Shown here one piece after another: positions 10,932-20,894 of a stretch of DNA of 64,000 nt. The stretch lies in the NCBI GenBank assembly GCA_037975125.1, contig CM075852.1, forward strand, positions 2,649,087-2,713,086, read 5' to 3'. The stretch is from Latrodectus hesperus. Taxonomy: Eukaryota > Arthropoda > Arachnida > Araneae > Theridiidae. The notes under the pieces were generated by a model, which made no database searches, had not been told where the DNA came from, and was given only the letters and a program-made list of their open reading frames with translations. The translations under genes were made by a program, and so were the position numbers. Position 1 is the stretch's first letter; every line of letters starts with the position of its first letter.

Positions 10932-11670
10932 CAGGTAACCCTCCTATAACACGGTAGTTAGGTTCCTAGAAAATGCCGTGTTGTGTGAAATCGTGTTGTA
11001 TGAGACCAGAACTAGTACAAAACGGGGGTTACGTTCCAAAAACTTATTAAAAACAAATATTTTTTTAATTCGACATAAACAACTTAATTTTTATTAAATA
11101 ATAAATGTATATCCAACACAAAGTAAGAAAAAAATATTTTAATCTAACGCAACCCTAATTTAATGAATTTATTCGTCGTCACTGTTCAGTACAATCAACC
11201 GAGAATGTTTTTTGGGTGGAACGATATCGCCTTCACTTTCAGAACTTTTTTCTCTATTTAAAGTTTTTGTATGTTTTCCCCTCTTAAAAAAATCTGTAAT
11301 CGAACTTTGCTGACTAGTTCTTACTAGGTCATTATAAATTTCGCGGTATGGAGTTAAACAGTTTTGCAGCTCCCTTTTGAATTTTCGACTTCTTTCCGTG
11401 GAAGGGTCTGTTTTCAAGAAAAATGACTCGAGATTTTCCGCTAAGCATAGGCCTTCTTGTAATTCTTTTAATGTTAAATTCTTAACTGCACAATCTTCAT
11501 CAGAGCCTAGCGTCCTCAAAATCTATTTGATTTGCATCCAGGGATGCCGCCGACCGATAACAAGCTCTAACATTGGAACAAAACCGTGTTATAGGATGAT
11601 GTGTTGTAGGAATTTTCCCGCAATTTACGAATCGTGTTATAGCGAAACCGTGTTATAGGAGGGTTACCTG
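10932..11670 (-). mobile_element. internally deleted Tigger/pogo DNA transposon
   Basis: A 739-bp element bounded by TA (10930-10931 and 11671-11672). It has perfect 23-bp terminal inverted repeats beginning CAGGTAACCCTCCTATAACA. TA target duplication, CAG..CTG ends and the interior ORF place it in the pogo/Tigger group of the Tc1/mariner superfamily. Repeated CGTGTTATA-type motifs lie just inside both ends. Full Tigger elements are over 2 kb, so most of the transposase, including the CENPB-type DNA-binding and DDE domains, is deleted. It could move only with an enzyme supplied elsewhere. Confidence 0.9.
11169..11519 (-). pseudogene. C-terminal remnant of Tigger-type transposase
   Basis: A 116-residue open frame. 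The stretch DPSTERSRKFKRELQNCL-TPYREIYNDL followed by SSITDFFKR is the typical C-terminal tail of Tigger transposases, including the acidic-then-basic character and the [IL]T-x-FFK motif. The catalytic and DNA-binding domains are absent and the ATG used here is arbitrary, because the true N-terminus is deleted. It lies inside the 739-bp element with intact terminal repeats. Family assignment is by recognition of the motif order. Any residual function (binding or dimerisation) is not supported. Confidence 0.75.
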
Positions 11671-11672
11671 TA

Positions 11673-12224
11673 ATAATGAATTCAAAAAAATTTTTTTACA
11701 AGATTTATGGAAAAATCCACATGTACTGACAAAAAGATTAAATTATCTTTGAAAATTGACTAGTTGTTTGTGTACGTAGAAATTGAACAGATAAATTATT
11801 AATATAAAGTATCAACTGTGTGAATTAATCATGAATAATATAGACATTATTTCTGCTAAACAACCACAGAACCAGATAGAAAAAATCTATTTCGTTTCTT
11901 TGTAAAGCATCTTCAAAGCTTATTTATATTGCATTATTGTTCGATATTGACAAGTTTTTTATAAGATTTAAAACTCAGTTTCTAGTATCGCCTTTTAATT
12001 TTGGAAATTGCTTAAAATGTAAAAAAAAAGATAATTAGCAGCCCATTCATTAGCAGCTACATCAGACTACTGACGATCTCGTCATAGTTTAACATAAGAA
12101 TTTTAACGAAATACTTATGTTAAATAACGAAATACTTATGTTATCTCGTCATAGTTTAACATAAGTATTTTAACGAGCTTGAGGTAAGTTGTACATTACA
12201 AAAATACAAATATTTTATACATTA
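11673..12224. other. AT-rich non-coding DNA with short local repeats
   Basis: ATACTTATGTTA and TTTAACATAAG-type units repeat in direct and inverted order between about 12085 and 12180, able to form small hairpins. No gene was recognised. Confidence 0.6.
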
Positions 12225-12326
12225 AATTTGTGAGCATCTTCTTCTTCTTCGAGTTGGGTTTGTATGTCATTGAGCACCTCTGCTTTTATCAGCATTTTGT
12301 ACTGTTAACTCCAAACCCAATGTTTC

Positions 12327-15300
12327 TTAGTTCCATTTGCTCGGATCACCCACTTTATTAATAAAGTCTGATAACCCTTTAATGGAATCTAGGTGTAACT
12401 CTCTAGTATGGATGATGCCTAAAGAGGTTAATCTAGGGAGGGAAAGGGCCTCGCATTCATAAATGATATGCTTGGCCGTTTCCTCTAGCATATGACATTT
12501 CCTGCAGATAGGATCTTGCTGAAACAGTCCCATTTTATGGAGATGTTTTCTGAAATAGTAGTGCCCAGTTATGAAGCCTACGATTAAACGTATCTTCTGC
12601 CTAGAGCATCTAAGAATTTCATAGGAAATCCTCGCTGATGACCTACAGATCATACCTTTAGCGTGGGTTTGACCAGGAGATTTGAGCCAAGCTTCATAAA
12701 TCTTCCGTTTTTCCCATCTGCAAACATTGGTTTTTGCGGTCTTCAAATTGATCCCACAAAAAGATTCTGGACCAATGGGAACAAAAGACGATCCTTGTTT
12801 AGCAAGCTCATCAGCCCTTTCATTGCCTTCGATACCTTTATGCCCTGGCACCCATACAAGGATCACCCTGTTTCTAGTTGCCAGTTCTGTAAGAAGGTTT
12901 CTACACTCCAGAATCATTTTAGATTTGATTTCGAAGGAATTAAGCGCTTTTAAAGCGGCTTGACTGTCACTGAAAATGAGAATCCGCTTATCGTAGTAGC
13001 CCTTCTTCATATTCAGTTGCAGACAGTGGATAATGGCCAAAACTTCTGCCTGGAAGACCGAAGCGTATCGCCCAAGGCTTACAGACAAGCTGATTCTTGG
13101 TGACACGCCACAAACTCCCAGACCTGAGAGGCTGTTCTTCAGTGATCCATCTGTGTACCAGATTAGATCTCCTGTTTTAGTTTCAAACATGTTGTTATCC
13201 CATTCCTCTCTAGTTGGAAAAACTACATCAAATGTCTTGTCAAACATGTATGTTTTTTCCATGATGTCAGATGGCATCAGAAAAGTAGGGTCTTGAAATT
13301 TCCTGGTGATGCCCTTGTGCCCTTTGGCAACAGGCTGGTCATACCAGTGGTTTTGCAGCTTCATTCTGTATGCATTCAATCTTGCAACGCTGCATATGAA
13401 GATGTCCAAGGGAGTCAGATCCAACACAACCTCCAATGCTCTGGTTGGCGTGGTGGAGATTGCTCCTGTGATGCAGAGACAGGCTAGTCTTTGTAGACTC
13501 CTCAATCTGTCAATCACAGTCTTCTGTTCCACCTTATGCCACCAGATCACACAGGCATATGTGAAAATGGGCCTGACAAAAGCTGTGTACATCCATAGCA
13601 TCAGTTTTGGATGTAAACCCCAGTTCTTACCAAGCATTCGCCTGCAAATCATAATGCTTTTCTTTGCTCGGTTGATCCTATCATCAATGTGCTTATTCCA
13701 GGTGAGTTTCTGGTCTAAATAGATGCCCAGATACTTCACCTCTGAAGCCACATTGATTTCAACATCAAAAAGTCTTGGTATGAAAAAACCTTTCCGTTTC
13801 TTTTTGCGTGTAAAAGGTACAAGGTAGGTTTTCTGAGGATTAACCATCAGGTCCCTATCCATGCACCATTGACCTACATAACTTAGAGCATCCTGCATGA
13901 GATGACAAGTTATGTCAAAATCTTTACCAAGGATAAGGATGACAATGTCATCAGCATATCCCTGCGTATAATAGCCCTTATCATTTAGATGTTTTATAAG
14001 GCTATTTACAACTAGGTTCCAAAGTAATGGTGACAGAACACCTCCTTGAGGACAACCTCTAGTAGTCTTTTTTTCAAATGATTCACCGAAGATGTTCATT
14101 TGTATATATCTATCCGAAATTAAGGCCTCAATCCAAGTACACAGGGTCTGATTAATCCCTGCCCCTCTAAGTGCATTGAGGATGGATGGATGGGAAGTAT
14201 TATCAAAAGCACCCTGGATGTCGAGGAAAGTTGCCAAGGCAATATCCTTTTGATCCAGAGTGGCTTCAATCTTGGAAACTAGCTGATGTAGAGCAGTCTC
14301 TGTAGATTTGCCGGGTTGATAGGCAAATTGAAGAGCATGCAAGGGACTATTTCTACCCAAGTAATCTCTAATATGCCGATCAATGATTTTCTCCATAATT
14401 TTAAGAAAGAATGAAGAAAGACTGATTGGTCTGTATGACTTGGCCTGGTCATAAGTGTCCTTGCCAGGTTTTGGAATGAAGACAATCCTAGTCTTTTGCC
14501 ATGTCTTTGGTATATATCCCAGGGCCAAACTAGTTCTATAAATTCTAGTTAGCATTGGTATGACAACCTTCTCTGCCTTCTGGATCATGATGGGCATAAC
14601 TCCATCAGGCCCAGGGCATTTTAGAGGTTTAAAGGCAAAAATTGCCCATTTAACAATGTTGTAGTTTATGATATTTTTAGCGATGGTCCATTGATTGCTA
14701 TTGACTCTTTGCAAAGAGCCAATGCAATGTTCCCCTTCGTTGCTATAAATATCTCTAGCTCCCGGGAAGTGAGTCCTGGTCATAATTTCCATAACCCCTT
14801 TTCCGGAAGCAGCAAAATTACCCTCCTCGTCTTTTAGGGTACCAACCAAAATAGGTTCATCCCTTTTAAGGAGTTTCTGGAGTCTAGCTCCTTCAGAAAT
14901 AGAATCTATCTCGTCACAGAACTTTCTCCAGGAGTTAATTTTGCTTTTTCTAACAAGTTTGTTATAAATAGTGAGGGCCCTTTTATAGTTCTCCCATTCA
15001 CCATTTTTCTTAGCTTTGTTAAAAAGTTTTCTAACATTTGCTCTTTCGGCAGCTAGAGAGTCATTCCACCAAGGGCATTGGAGTTTAGCTCTTCTAGTGC
15101 GAATGGGGCAATTGTTATGATAAGAATCTAGAATACTTCTCTGTAGGAGATCTGCTGTAACTTCTAGATCGTAGTTGTCTCTAATAGGTCTGTTACCGAG
15201 TTCAATCAACCCAGTCAGTTCTTCTTGGAATTTCTTCCAGTCCGTCCTAACTGGGTCTCTGAATATGCGATCCAGACACACATTAGAGTGAATTTCAAAA

Positions 15301-16007
15301 TGGATGTTTTGATGATCTGAACCAGAAGGTCTGTCATCTACTTTCCAGTATTTGATATTTTTACTAATCAGCGTTGTCGCTATAGTAATGTCAATTACTT
15401 CAGATCGATTGGAAGTAATAAAAGTTGGTTTGTTGCCCACATTTAGAATATCTAACCCATAGTTTAGAATAAATTCCAAAAGGTACTCACCTCTTTTATT
15501 TGTGTCCGTACTTCCCCAGACAACATGATGAGCATTACAGTCTAGTCCTAGGACTACCTGTAAGTTGTTATTACTGCAAAAGTTCATGAGCTTGTGCAGA
15601 GAATGGTCAGGTGGAGCCTTCTCTTCATAGGGCAGGTATCCAGAGCCAAAAACAATTTCCCTGTCCCTACCCTCTATGTTGAGTCTGACTTTCACAGCTG
15701 TCAGGTCCCTAAGAATAAATTCAGAGAGGGGAAGAACCTCAATGTTTTTATGTAAGAGTATACAAGTTCTAGCGTTACCATTAGTACAATAGATAAGCTT
15801 ACCTTTAGTTCCTTTGAGACCACTGATTCTTCCCCTAACCAACCAGGGTTCTTGAATCAGGGCCAGGTGTATATCCCCAGCAAGAAACTTCTTACTGAGG
15901 TTAGTAGTACCACTTCTACTGTGGTGTAGGTTGGCTTGAACTACCTTCACCCCCATCAGCAGGAGCAGGTTTATCAAGTACTTTAGCCTGCACATGGTGA
16001 AGTCCAA
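12327..16007 (-). CDS. LINE ORF2: endonuclease, reverse transcriptase and RNase H
   Basis: An intact 1226-residue polyprotein for target-primed reverse transcription. N-terminal APE-type endonuclease: VVQANLHHS (N26), QEPW (E53), GLDCNAHH (D156, N158), VIDIT (D206) and SGSDHQNI (D231, H232). Reverse transcriptase follows with SYRPISL, FLDIQGAFD (D596) and GYADD (D686, D687). RNase H: YTDGS (D953), FQAE (E988), FSDSQAA (D1014), PGHKGIEGNERADELA (H1056, D1066), so the DEDD set is complete. A C-X2-C-X8-H-X4-C motif (C1168, C1171, H1180, C1185) closes the protein. It overlaps the end of ORF1 by 92 nt in a different frame. The first Met gives a hydrophobic leader before the endonuclease, and Met19 (MGVKVVQAN) is the more plausible start. 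No stop or frameshift was seen. Confidence 0.95.
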   Translation of the reverse strand: MDFTMCRLKYLINLLLLMGVKVVQANLHHSRSGTTNLSKKFLAGDIHLALIQEPWLVRGRISGLKGTKGKLIYCTNGNARTCILLHKNIEVLPLSEFILRDLTAVKVRLNIEGRDREIVFGSGYLPYEEKAPPDHSLHKLMNFCSNNNLQVVLGLDCNAHHVVWGSTDTNKRGEYLLEFILNYGLDILNVGNKPTFITSNRSEVIDITIATTLISKNIKYWKVDDRPSGSDHQNIHFEIHSNVCLDRIFRDPVRTDWKKFQEELTGLIELGNRPIRDNYDLEVTADLLQRSILDSYHNNCPIRTRRAKLQCPWWNDSLAAERANVRKLFNKAKKNGEWENYKRALTIYNKLVRKSKINSWRKFCDEIDSISEGARLQKLLKRDEPILVGTLKDEEGNFAASGKGVMEIMTRTHFPGARDIYSNEGEHCIGSLQRVNSNQWTIAKNIINYNIVKWAIFAFKPLKCPGPDGVMPIMIQKAEKVVIPMLTRIYRTSLALGYIPKTWQKTRIVFIPKPGKDTYDQAKSYRPISLSSFFLKIMEKIIDRHIRDYLGRNSPLHALQFAYQPGKSTETALHQLVSKIEATLDQKDIALATFLDIQGAFDNTSHPSILNALRGAGINQTLCTWIEALISDRYIQMNIFGESFEKKTTRGCPQGGVLSPLLWNLVVNSLIKHLNDKGYYTQGYADDIVILILGKDFDITCHLMQDALSYVGQWCMDRDLMVNPQKTYLVPFTRKKKRKGFFIPRLFDVEINVASEVKYLGIYLDQKLTWNKHIDDRINRAKKSIMICRRMLGKNWGLHPKLMLWMYTAFVRPIFTYACVIWWHKVEQKTVIDRLRSLQRLACLCITGAISTTPTRALEVVLDLTPLDIFICSVARLNAYRMKLQNHWYDQPVAKGHKGITRKFQDPTFLMPSDIMEKTYMFDKTFDVVFPTREEWDNNMFETKTGDLIWYTDGSLKNSLSGLGVCGVSPRISLSVSLGRYASVFQAEVLAIIHCLQLNMKKGYYDKRILIFSDSQAALKALNSFEIKSKMILECRNLLTELATRNRVILVWVPGHKGIEGNERADELAKQGSSFVPIGPESFCGINLKTAKTNVCRWEKRKIYEAWLKSPGQTHAKGMICRSSARISYEILRCSRQKIRLIVGFITGHYYFRKHLHKMGLFQQDPICRKCHMLEETAKHIIYECEALSLPRLTSLGIIHTRELHLDSIKGLSDFINKVGDPSKWN

Positions 16008-16971
16008 TATGAAACCTATATCCCCTTACACGAAGTGTGGCAGCATCTAATTCAGGCACACTAAGAACGATGGTCCGCCCAGATGGGTCGTTCTTAATGT
16101 TAAGAACGTTCCACTCCAATGGAGTGACCCCACCGTTCTGAGCCTCGATTTTTCTCAGGAGCTCTTTAGGTTCCAGTTCATTACAGATTTTTGGCAGTTT
16201 TGCAATTATCTTGGTGGTTCTGACAAGTTTCCTTGCCTCACCCACCAAGAGTTTATGTTCTTGCCAAGGGCTTATATCATTGACATTTTGTTCCAGCCAC
16301 TTTGAGCTCTCCAGATCTGCACAATTGATGATAAGAGCCCCGTTTTCAAGTTTACAGGATAGGAAGGTTGGGGCAAAGCCCTCCTCATTCCTTCCTATTT
16401 TCCTGGTTAACAAGAGTTCCAGGTCATAGGCCTGTTTCTCTGTTAACCGTTTTTCCGGATGACCTTCTAAGAGCACGGCCATCTTGATCGCCGTGAGAGC
16501 CGCCCTGTAAGTAAATCCCTCAGGTCCTTCTCTCTTGGCAGCCTTTCCGACCTTGCCCTGGTTCATCCGATTGGCAGGACGCTTCTCGCCTTTGGTTGCC
16601 TTGGGTTTTTCAACCCAAGTCCCCTCAGCGATTTTGCGCTCCTTCACCAGCCTCTTTTTCTGTGCACCAGATATTCTCTTTTTAAGCTTGATTCTGGTCA
16701 GAGAGTCAGTCATGCTAGAGATAGCTTCCTGACTCTCACCAGAAGAAGATGGTTTGGAGGTCATTTCTACCTCCTGTGAAGGTTTCATTGCTACCCCTTC
16801 ATTAGATTGTCTCTGAGTTCCCTTGTCTTTTTCAGAAAGGTCTGCTTCAGAAGTTTCTCCTGCAAAAGCAGAAATGTTTGTTACTTTCAATGTCTTTTCA
16901 GCCATATAATAACAGTAAATAAGCTCAGGTAATATGACAGTCCACCCAGCATTGCCTGAGTTACTGGGCAA
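15916..16971 (-). CDS. LINE ORF1 protein (DUF4780-like, probable nucleic-acid binding)
   Basis: A 351-residue frame ahead of ORF2. The likely start is Met23 at 16905 (MAEKTLKVTN), because the internally deleted copy at 59 kb keeps homology from this point while the upstream 22 residues diverge. Residues about 25-150 are low-complexity, Ser/Lys/Arg-rich and probably disordered. Residues about 155-335 (GFTYRAALTAIKMAVL, PTFLSCKLENGALIINC, SKWLEQNV) resemble the DUF4780 domain found in arthropod retroelement ORF1 proteins. No CCHC zinc knuckles are present, unlike many Jockey/I ORF1 proteins. The C-terminus is Gly/Ser/Pro-rich. By analogy it should coat element RNA and assist ORF2. The domain call is from memory of the family, the ORF itself is certain. 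Confidence 0.85.
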   Translation of the reverse strand: MPSNSGNAGWTVILPELIYCYYMAEKTLKVTNISAFAGETSEADLSEKDKGTQRQSNEGVAMKPSQEVEMTSKPSSSGESQEAISSMTDSLTRIKLKKRISGAQKKRLVKERKIAEGTWVEKPKATKGEKRPANRMNQGKVGKAAKREGPEGFTYRAALTAIKMAVLLEGHPEKRLTEKQAYDLELLLTRKIGRNEEGFAPTFLSCKLENGALIINCADLESSKWLEQNVNDISPWQEHKLLVGEARKLVRTTKIIAKLPKICNELEPKELLRKIEAQNGGVTPLEWNVLNIKNDPSGRTIVLSVPELDAATLRVRGYRFHIGLHHVQAKVLDKPAPADGGEGSSSQPTPQ

Positions 16972-17171
16972 GGCAATTTACTCTAGAAGTTCGCCAGGCA
17001 ACTAGAGGCTCCGTTAAGACACCAATACCGCGGTGCCAATTAGCCCTAGGCACGGAACGCATAACACCAGGGTTTGCGGGAGCTGGTTCGCGGCCTCTTA
17101 TTCAATATTCAAGGCTATCCTGTCATTCCTGCAGGACTTTCGGCTATCCACCACCTGCTAATTTGGTGGCT
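16972..17171 (-). promoter_or_regulatory. LINE 5' untranslated region (probable internal promoter)
   Basis: About 200 bp (270 bp to Met23), clearly more GC-rich than the surroundings. It contains GCAGGTGGTGGATAGCCG, GAATGACAGGATAGCCTTG and CCGCGAACCAGCTCCCGC. It is well conserved in the copy at 59.1-59.3 kb, which starts farther upstream with different sequence. LINEs of this type normally carry an internal promoter here. That role is inferred from position only. Confidence 0.6.
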
Positions 17172-17226
17172 AATTTGTGAGCATTTTCTAAGGCTTTCAT
17201 AGAATGCTCAGAAATTTTATTTAATT

Positions 17227-17302
17227 AAAAATTAAGATTTGATATAACGTTTGATTATAACGTTTGAGCTTGAAAAGCTCAAACGTTATTATCTTAATTT
17301 TT
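17227..17302. repeat. strong hairpin / palindromic sequence
   Basis: A perfect 15-bp inverted repeat (ATAACGTTTGAGCTT at 17257-17271, its complement at 17275-17289) with a GAA loop. Outer arms AAAAATTAAGAT (17227-17238) and ATCTTAATTTTT (17291-17302) also pair. It lies 43 bp beyond the LINE's TSD. It may be a tiny MITE remnant, but no target duplication was identified. Confidence 0.7.
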
Positions 17303-18843
17303 TTAATGATTCGGATTATTTCCTCTGATAAAACGTAAATGATAAAATAAATTTGAAATAACTTATTTAATCGTAACGCTTATTTCTTATGTTTTCTATT
17401 CCTTAAAAATGTGTTTCTCGAATTCTTCAAAATCCTTTATTTTGAATAAATCTTGATTTTTACAAAGAAGTATTCCTATCTGTAAGAAAAATTATATATT
17501 TCATACACATATTTTTTATACATTTTAATATATATATTTTTGAACGAAATGTATTATTTGCTAAGAAAAAAAATTTTTTTTGTTGATTTGATGTTAATAT
17601 ATTTATAAATCTATAAGCTACATTGCAAAAGTTGAATACTACAGAAAATCAACTAATATTTCACAAATTTAAGAAAAAATTCATAAATATTGCTTGAAAA
17701 ATTCAATAATAATGTTAATAATAATCAAAATATGTATTTTATATTTTATTTAAATAATTATTTGAATAATTTAGTATGTATGATATTAATTAAATAGAAT
17801 GTCAAGCTATATATCACCAAATAAGCTTTATACAGGCAATTCTCGTAGTTTTTTTCAATATAAGGAATTATTCCTTTATTTGGAGGCCAATAAATATCAT
17901 TCCGTTAAAGTCTTTTTAATGGTAGTAATGATATATTCTACCTTTAGAAGAATTGATATTTTTACGATCGAGAGATCCATTCCTCCTTAATAACTTTCTT
18001 AAGAAGCATGCGACTGCAATGCGATTTGTCAGAAATCGGTGGGAATAATTTTTTTAACTGTAATGATAATTTTTAATTAAAAAATTTATGATATGTACTT
18101 ATTAACAATTTTAAATTTGGAAGGAAACCAAAGTCTCAATTTAAATTGTAGATTATAAAAAAATTCTTGCATGTTATTCTTGCTTGCATTCTTAATGAGA
18201 AAATGGAGACATTACCGAACGTGTAATTTATAACCAAATCTGTCCTCGATTTTTTTCAAAATTTTTGTTTTCAGATATTTTAGCAAAAAATATTCAGAGA
18301 ACAATCCTGGCGTTGGCACTACTAGAGGAAAAAAGTAAAATTTTGCTTTATTAGATGCAAATCGATTGCATTGTTTACTGCTATTAATCTTAAAGCCCAC
18401 TCAGATATTTTTCACTGTAAAATGATTTCACTTGATTTCTTGTCTGAATATCTGCAAAGATGTTGAATATTTAGAAGAAAAGTAAAAAATTGATGAAAGG
18501 TGGATCAGCAATTTTAGAGAATTAACAAGCAAGAAAAAAAGTTACTCGTCTTAATAGGTCTTGAAATTTAGTTAAATTTGCTAAAATAGAAATTTTACAA
18601 AAATATTTTTTTTCGCTTTGAAATATTAAGCAAACTGACGAAAGTAATCATGGTAAATCTGAAAAGAATTATAAAAGGATATATATACGTTAATACACAT
18701 ACGCGCATCTATTTTTAAATCAAAAGAGTTATAAATGTATTGTAACAAAGGTTTTGATTTTGAAACATACCAAATAATTTATCTTATTCTTCAGTTAATA
18801 ATTTATAATTTTACTGAACAGAGAACGGTTTGATATAATATAT

Positions 18844-18847
<4 letters not shown>
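17303..18847. other. AT-rich non-coding DNA
   Basis: No gene, RNA or clear mobile element recognised. Confidence 0.55.

Positions 18848-18937
<90 letters not shown>
18848..18937. repeat. (TA)n microsatellite
   Basis: About 90 bp of TA, followed by a short CTCTCTC run. Confidence 0.95.
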
Positions 18938-18940
<3 letters not shown>

Positions 18941-18986
18941 GCACTATCTCTCTCTCAGATAGAATATGCATAATATTATAATACTT

Positions 18987-19060
18987 TAATTTATTTATTA
19001 TTATTATTTATTGTTATTATTATTATTATTTATTATTGTATTTATTATTAAATTAAACTA
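18987..19060. repeat. (TTA)n-type imperfect microsatellite
   Basis: TTATTATTATT units with TTTA interruptions. Confidence 0.9.
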
Positions 19061-19638
19061 TTATAATATTGATAATGTAAATGTATTATACACGGGTATA
19101 ACAAAGAGTGAGATTACAGGAAGTTATTTTATCATTCAAAAGCACATTCTTATTATTTTGAAATGATAAATTTTTGATATAAAATATGATTAACACTCAC
19201 TATCACAAAAGAACTAAAAGAGAAAAAATCACAAACAGATAATATCAGAAAATATATAAAATTTATTAGATTGTGAATAAATTCGCAAATTTATCTCACA
19301 TAGAATGCAATGCGCGTTATACACACACACACACACACATATATATATAGGCTTGAAAGATTTCTGAAATGTTCAACCGAGACACCGGAATACTGACCCT
19401 CCCCACCTTAAGCGGGCATTTAAGGGTACTTACGCTTGGGGAGTTTTCAGATTGTTTTAGATTGTAGTTTATGTGCTATAAATTATTAGTTACTAATTAA
19501 GAACCTAAACCAGAGGTAATATTAAGAAAAAATATATAAATTCAAATATTTTATTTCCGACGCGTTATTATTTATGGCTCAAGTAGAAACACTTTGAATT
19601 AGGGAATAAAAATGAGCAATATTTACATCTATTACCTA

Positions 19639-19870
19639 TCATTGGACAGGGCCTTTTTTAGAAAATCTTCTTTGATTTTAATCTTGTAAAATTCTTCGCA
19701 AAGAGATTCCTTAACCATGGATTCCTTCATCAAATCTTTAGCATCAGTCCATGAGTTTTTCATACCAAAAAATACTCTCTACTGTTGTTGATGCTCCAGG
19801 TAAGCAGAGGGCGCACTCAACAACCTTGATGAGATTGAGAACTGTAATATGGTTGTCCTTGAACTGACGA
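19639..19870 (-). pseudogene. hAT transposase C-terminal (dimerisation) remnant
   Basis: Minus-strand translation gives LIKVVECALCLPGASTTVES, then after a one-base frame change MKNSWTDAKDLMKES and SLCEEFYKIKIKEDFLKKAL. The order (V-E-x-A-L-C-L-P-G-x...VE-x-x-F, then a W-T-D segment, then C-x-E-F near the end) is that of the hAT C-terminal dimerisation domain. The frameshift and the missing upstream catalytic part make it a pseudogene. Sequence at 19379-19402 and 20161-20187 shares GAGACACCGG-type motifs in direct, not inverted, orientation, so the element's ends are not settled. Confidence 0.65.
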
Positions 19871-20194
19871 AACAGCCGAAGCCATTTTTTCTTCGTTTGA
19901 AATACTCACTTTTTCAGTCTTTTCATGTTTCCACTGTTCTTAATTTTAAGCAAACACAATTTCGCTCATGGCGAAACAATATGATACGATGGCCATATTA
20001 CTTATTAGCCAACTATAACCTTTCTATGGTTTTTTACTTTTTATACAGTATATAAATAAGCGACATTATTCTAAGCAATCCTTCATAGTTAATTATTTTT
20101 CCGTTTGTTTGTTCATTTATAAAATCAAGATTCATTTTTACCGGGACGTGAAGTAAACCGGCCGAGAGACACCGGGAAAACTGAGACGCTTAGC

Positions 20195-20198
<4 letters not shown>

Positions 20199-20251
<53 letters not shown>
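20199..20251. repeat. (TA)n microsatellite, left flank of the foldback element
   Basis: About 50 bp of TA ending directly at the terminal sequence of the foldback element. Confidence 0.95.
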
Positions 20252-20252
<1 letters not shown>

Positions 20253-20254
<2 letters not shown>

Positions 20255-20894
20255 GGTTAGCAAGAAATAAATTTCCCACTTCAGAGGGCTGTAGAATACG
20301 TTCTATTTGTCCAAATGAGATAAAATTTGAACTACAGATAATTCAAATGATGCGCTTGACATTTATTAAAAAATAGTACAAAATTTCACAGATAGATGGC
20401 GCTGTAATACACATAAAAACATTTGATATGCTTTATAAATGTTAAAAAATAATAATGAAAAAGTAGCGTTACAACTCTTCAATATGCCTTTCTTCATTTT
20501 CAACAATGTGCTCTAATCGCAGAACCATATTTTCGACAGCAGACCGGTGTGAGACTGTCGGAATGTCAAGGATATGGCGCCTAATGCTGTCCTTCAGATC
20601 TGGTACATATGCTGGCCTTTTACGGTAGACATTGCCCTTCGAAATGAATGCCAAATGAAGAAGGACATATTGAAGAGTTGTCACGCTACTTTTTCATTAT
20701 TATTTTTTAACATTTATAAATCATATCAAATGTTTTTATGTGTATTACAGCGCCATCTATCGGTGAAATTTTGTACTATTTTTTAATAAATGTCAAGCGC
20801 ATCATTTGAATTATCTGTAGTTCAAATTTTATCTCATTTGGACGAGTAGAACGTATTCTACAGCCCTCTGAAGTGGGAAACTTATTTCTTGCTA

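Larger units (their letters stand above)
12225..17184 (-). mobile_element. full-length non-LTR retrotransposon (LINE) with 13-bp TSD
   Basis: The element lies between exact 13-bp repeats AATTTGTGAGCAT at 12225-12237 and 17172-17184, so it spans 12238-17171 (about 4.93 kb, minus strand). Order on the minus strand: 5' untranslated region (17171-16972), ORF1 (to 15916), overlapping ORF2 (16007-12327), a short 3' region and a (GAA)n tail (CTTCTTCTTCTTC on plus, about 12238-12250). Both ORFs are open from end to end. An apurinic-type endonuclease plus RNase H in ORF2 places it in the broad Jockey/I/LOA/R1 assemblage, and the exact clade needs a tree. Perfect TSDs, a full-length 5' end and intact ORFs point to a recent and possibly competent copy. 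An internally deleted relative lies at 59.08-59.93 kb. Confidence 0.93.

Noticed and set aside
13033..13722. Plus-strand open frames across the LINE
   Set aside because: They are antisense shadows of the intact minus-strand ORF2, which has full domain support.
12225..17184. Possible LTR retrotransposon
   Set aside because: No terminal repeats beyond the 13-bp TSD, no protease or integrase. The endonuclease plus (GAA)n tail identifies a LINE.
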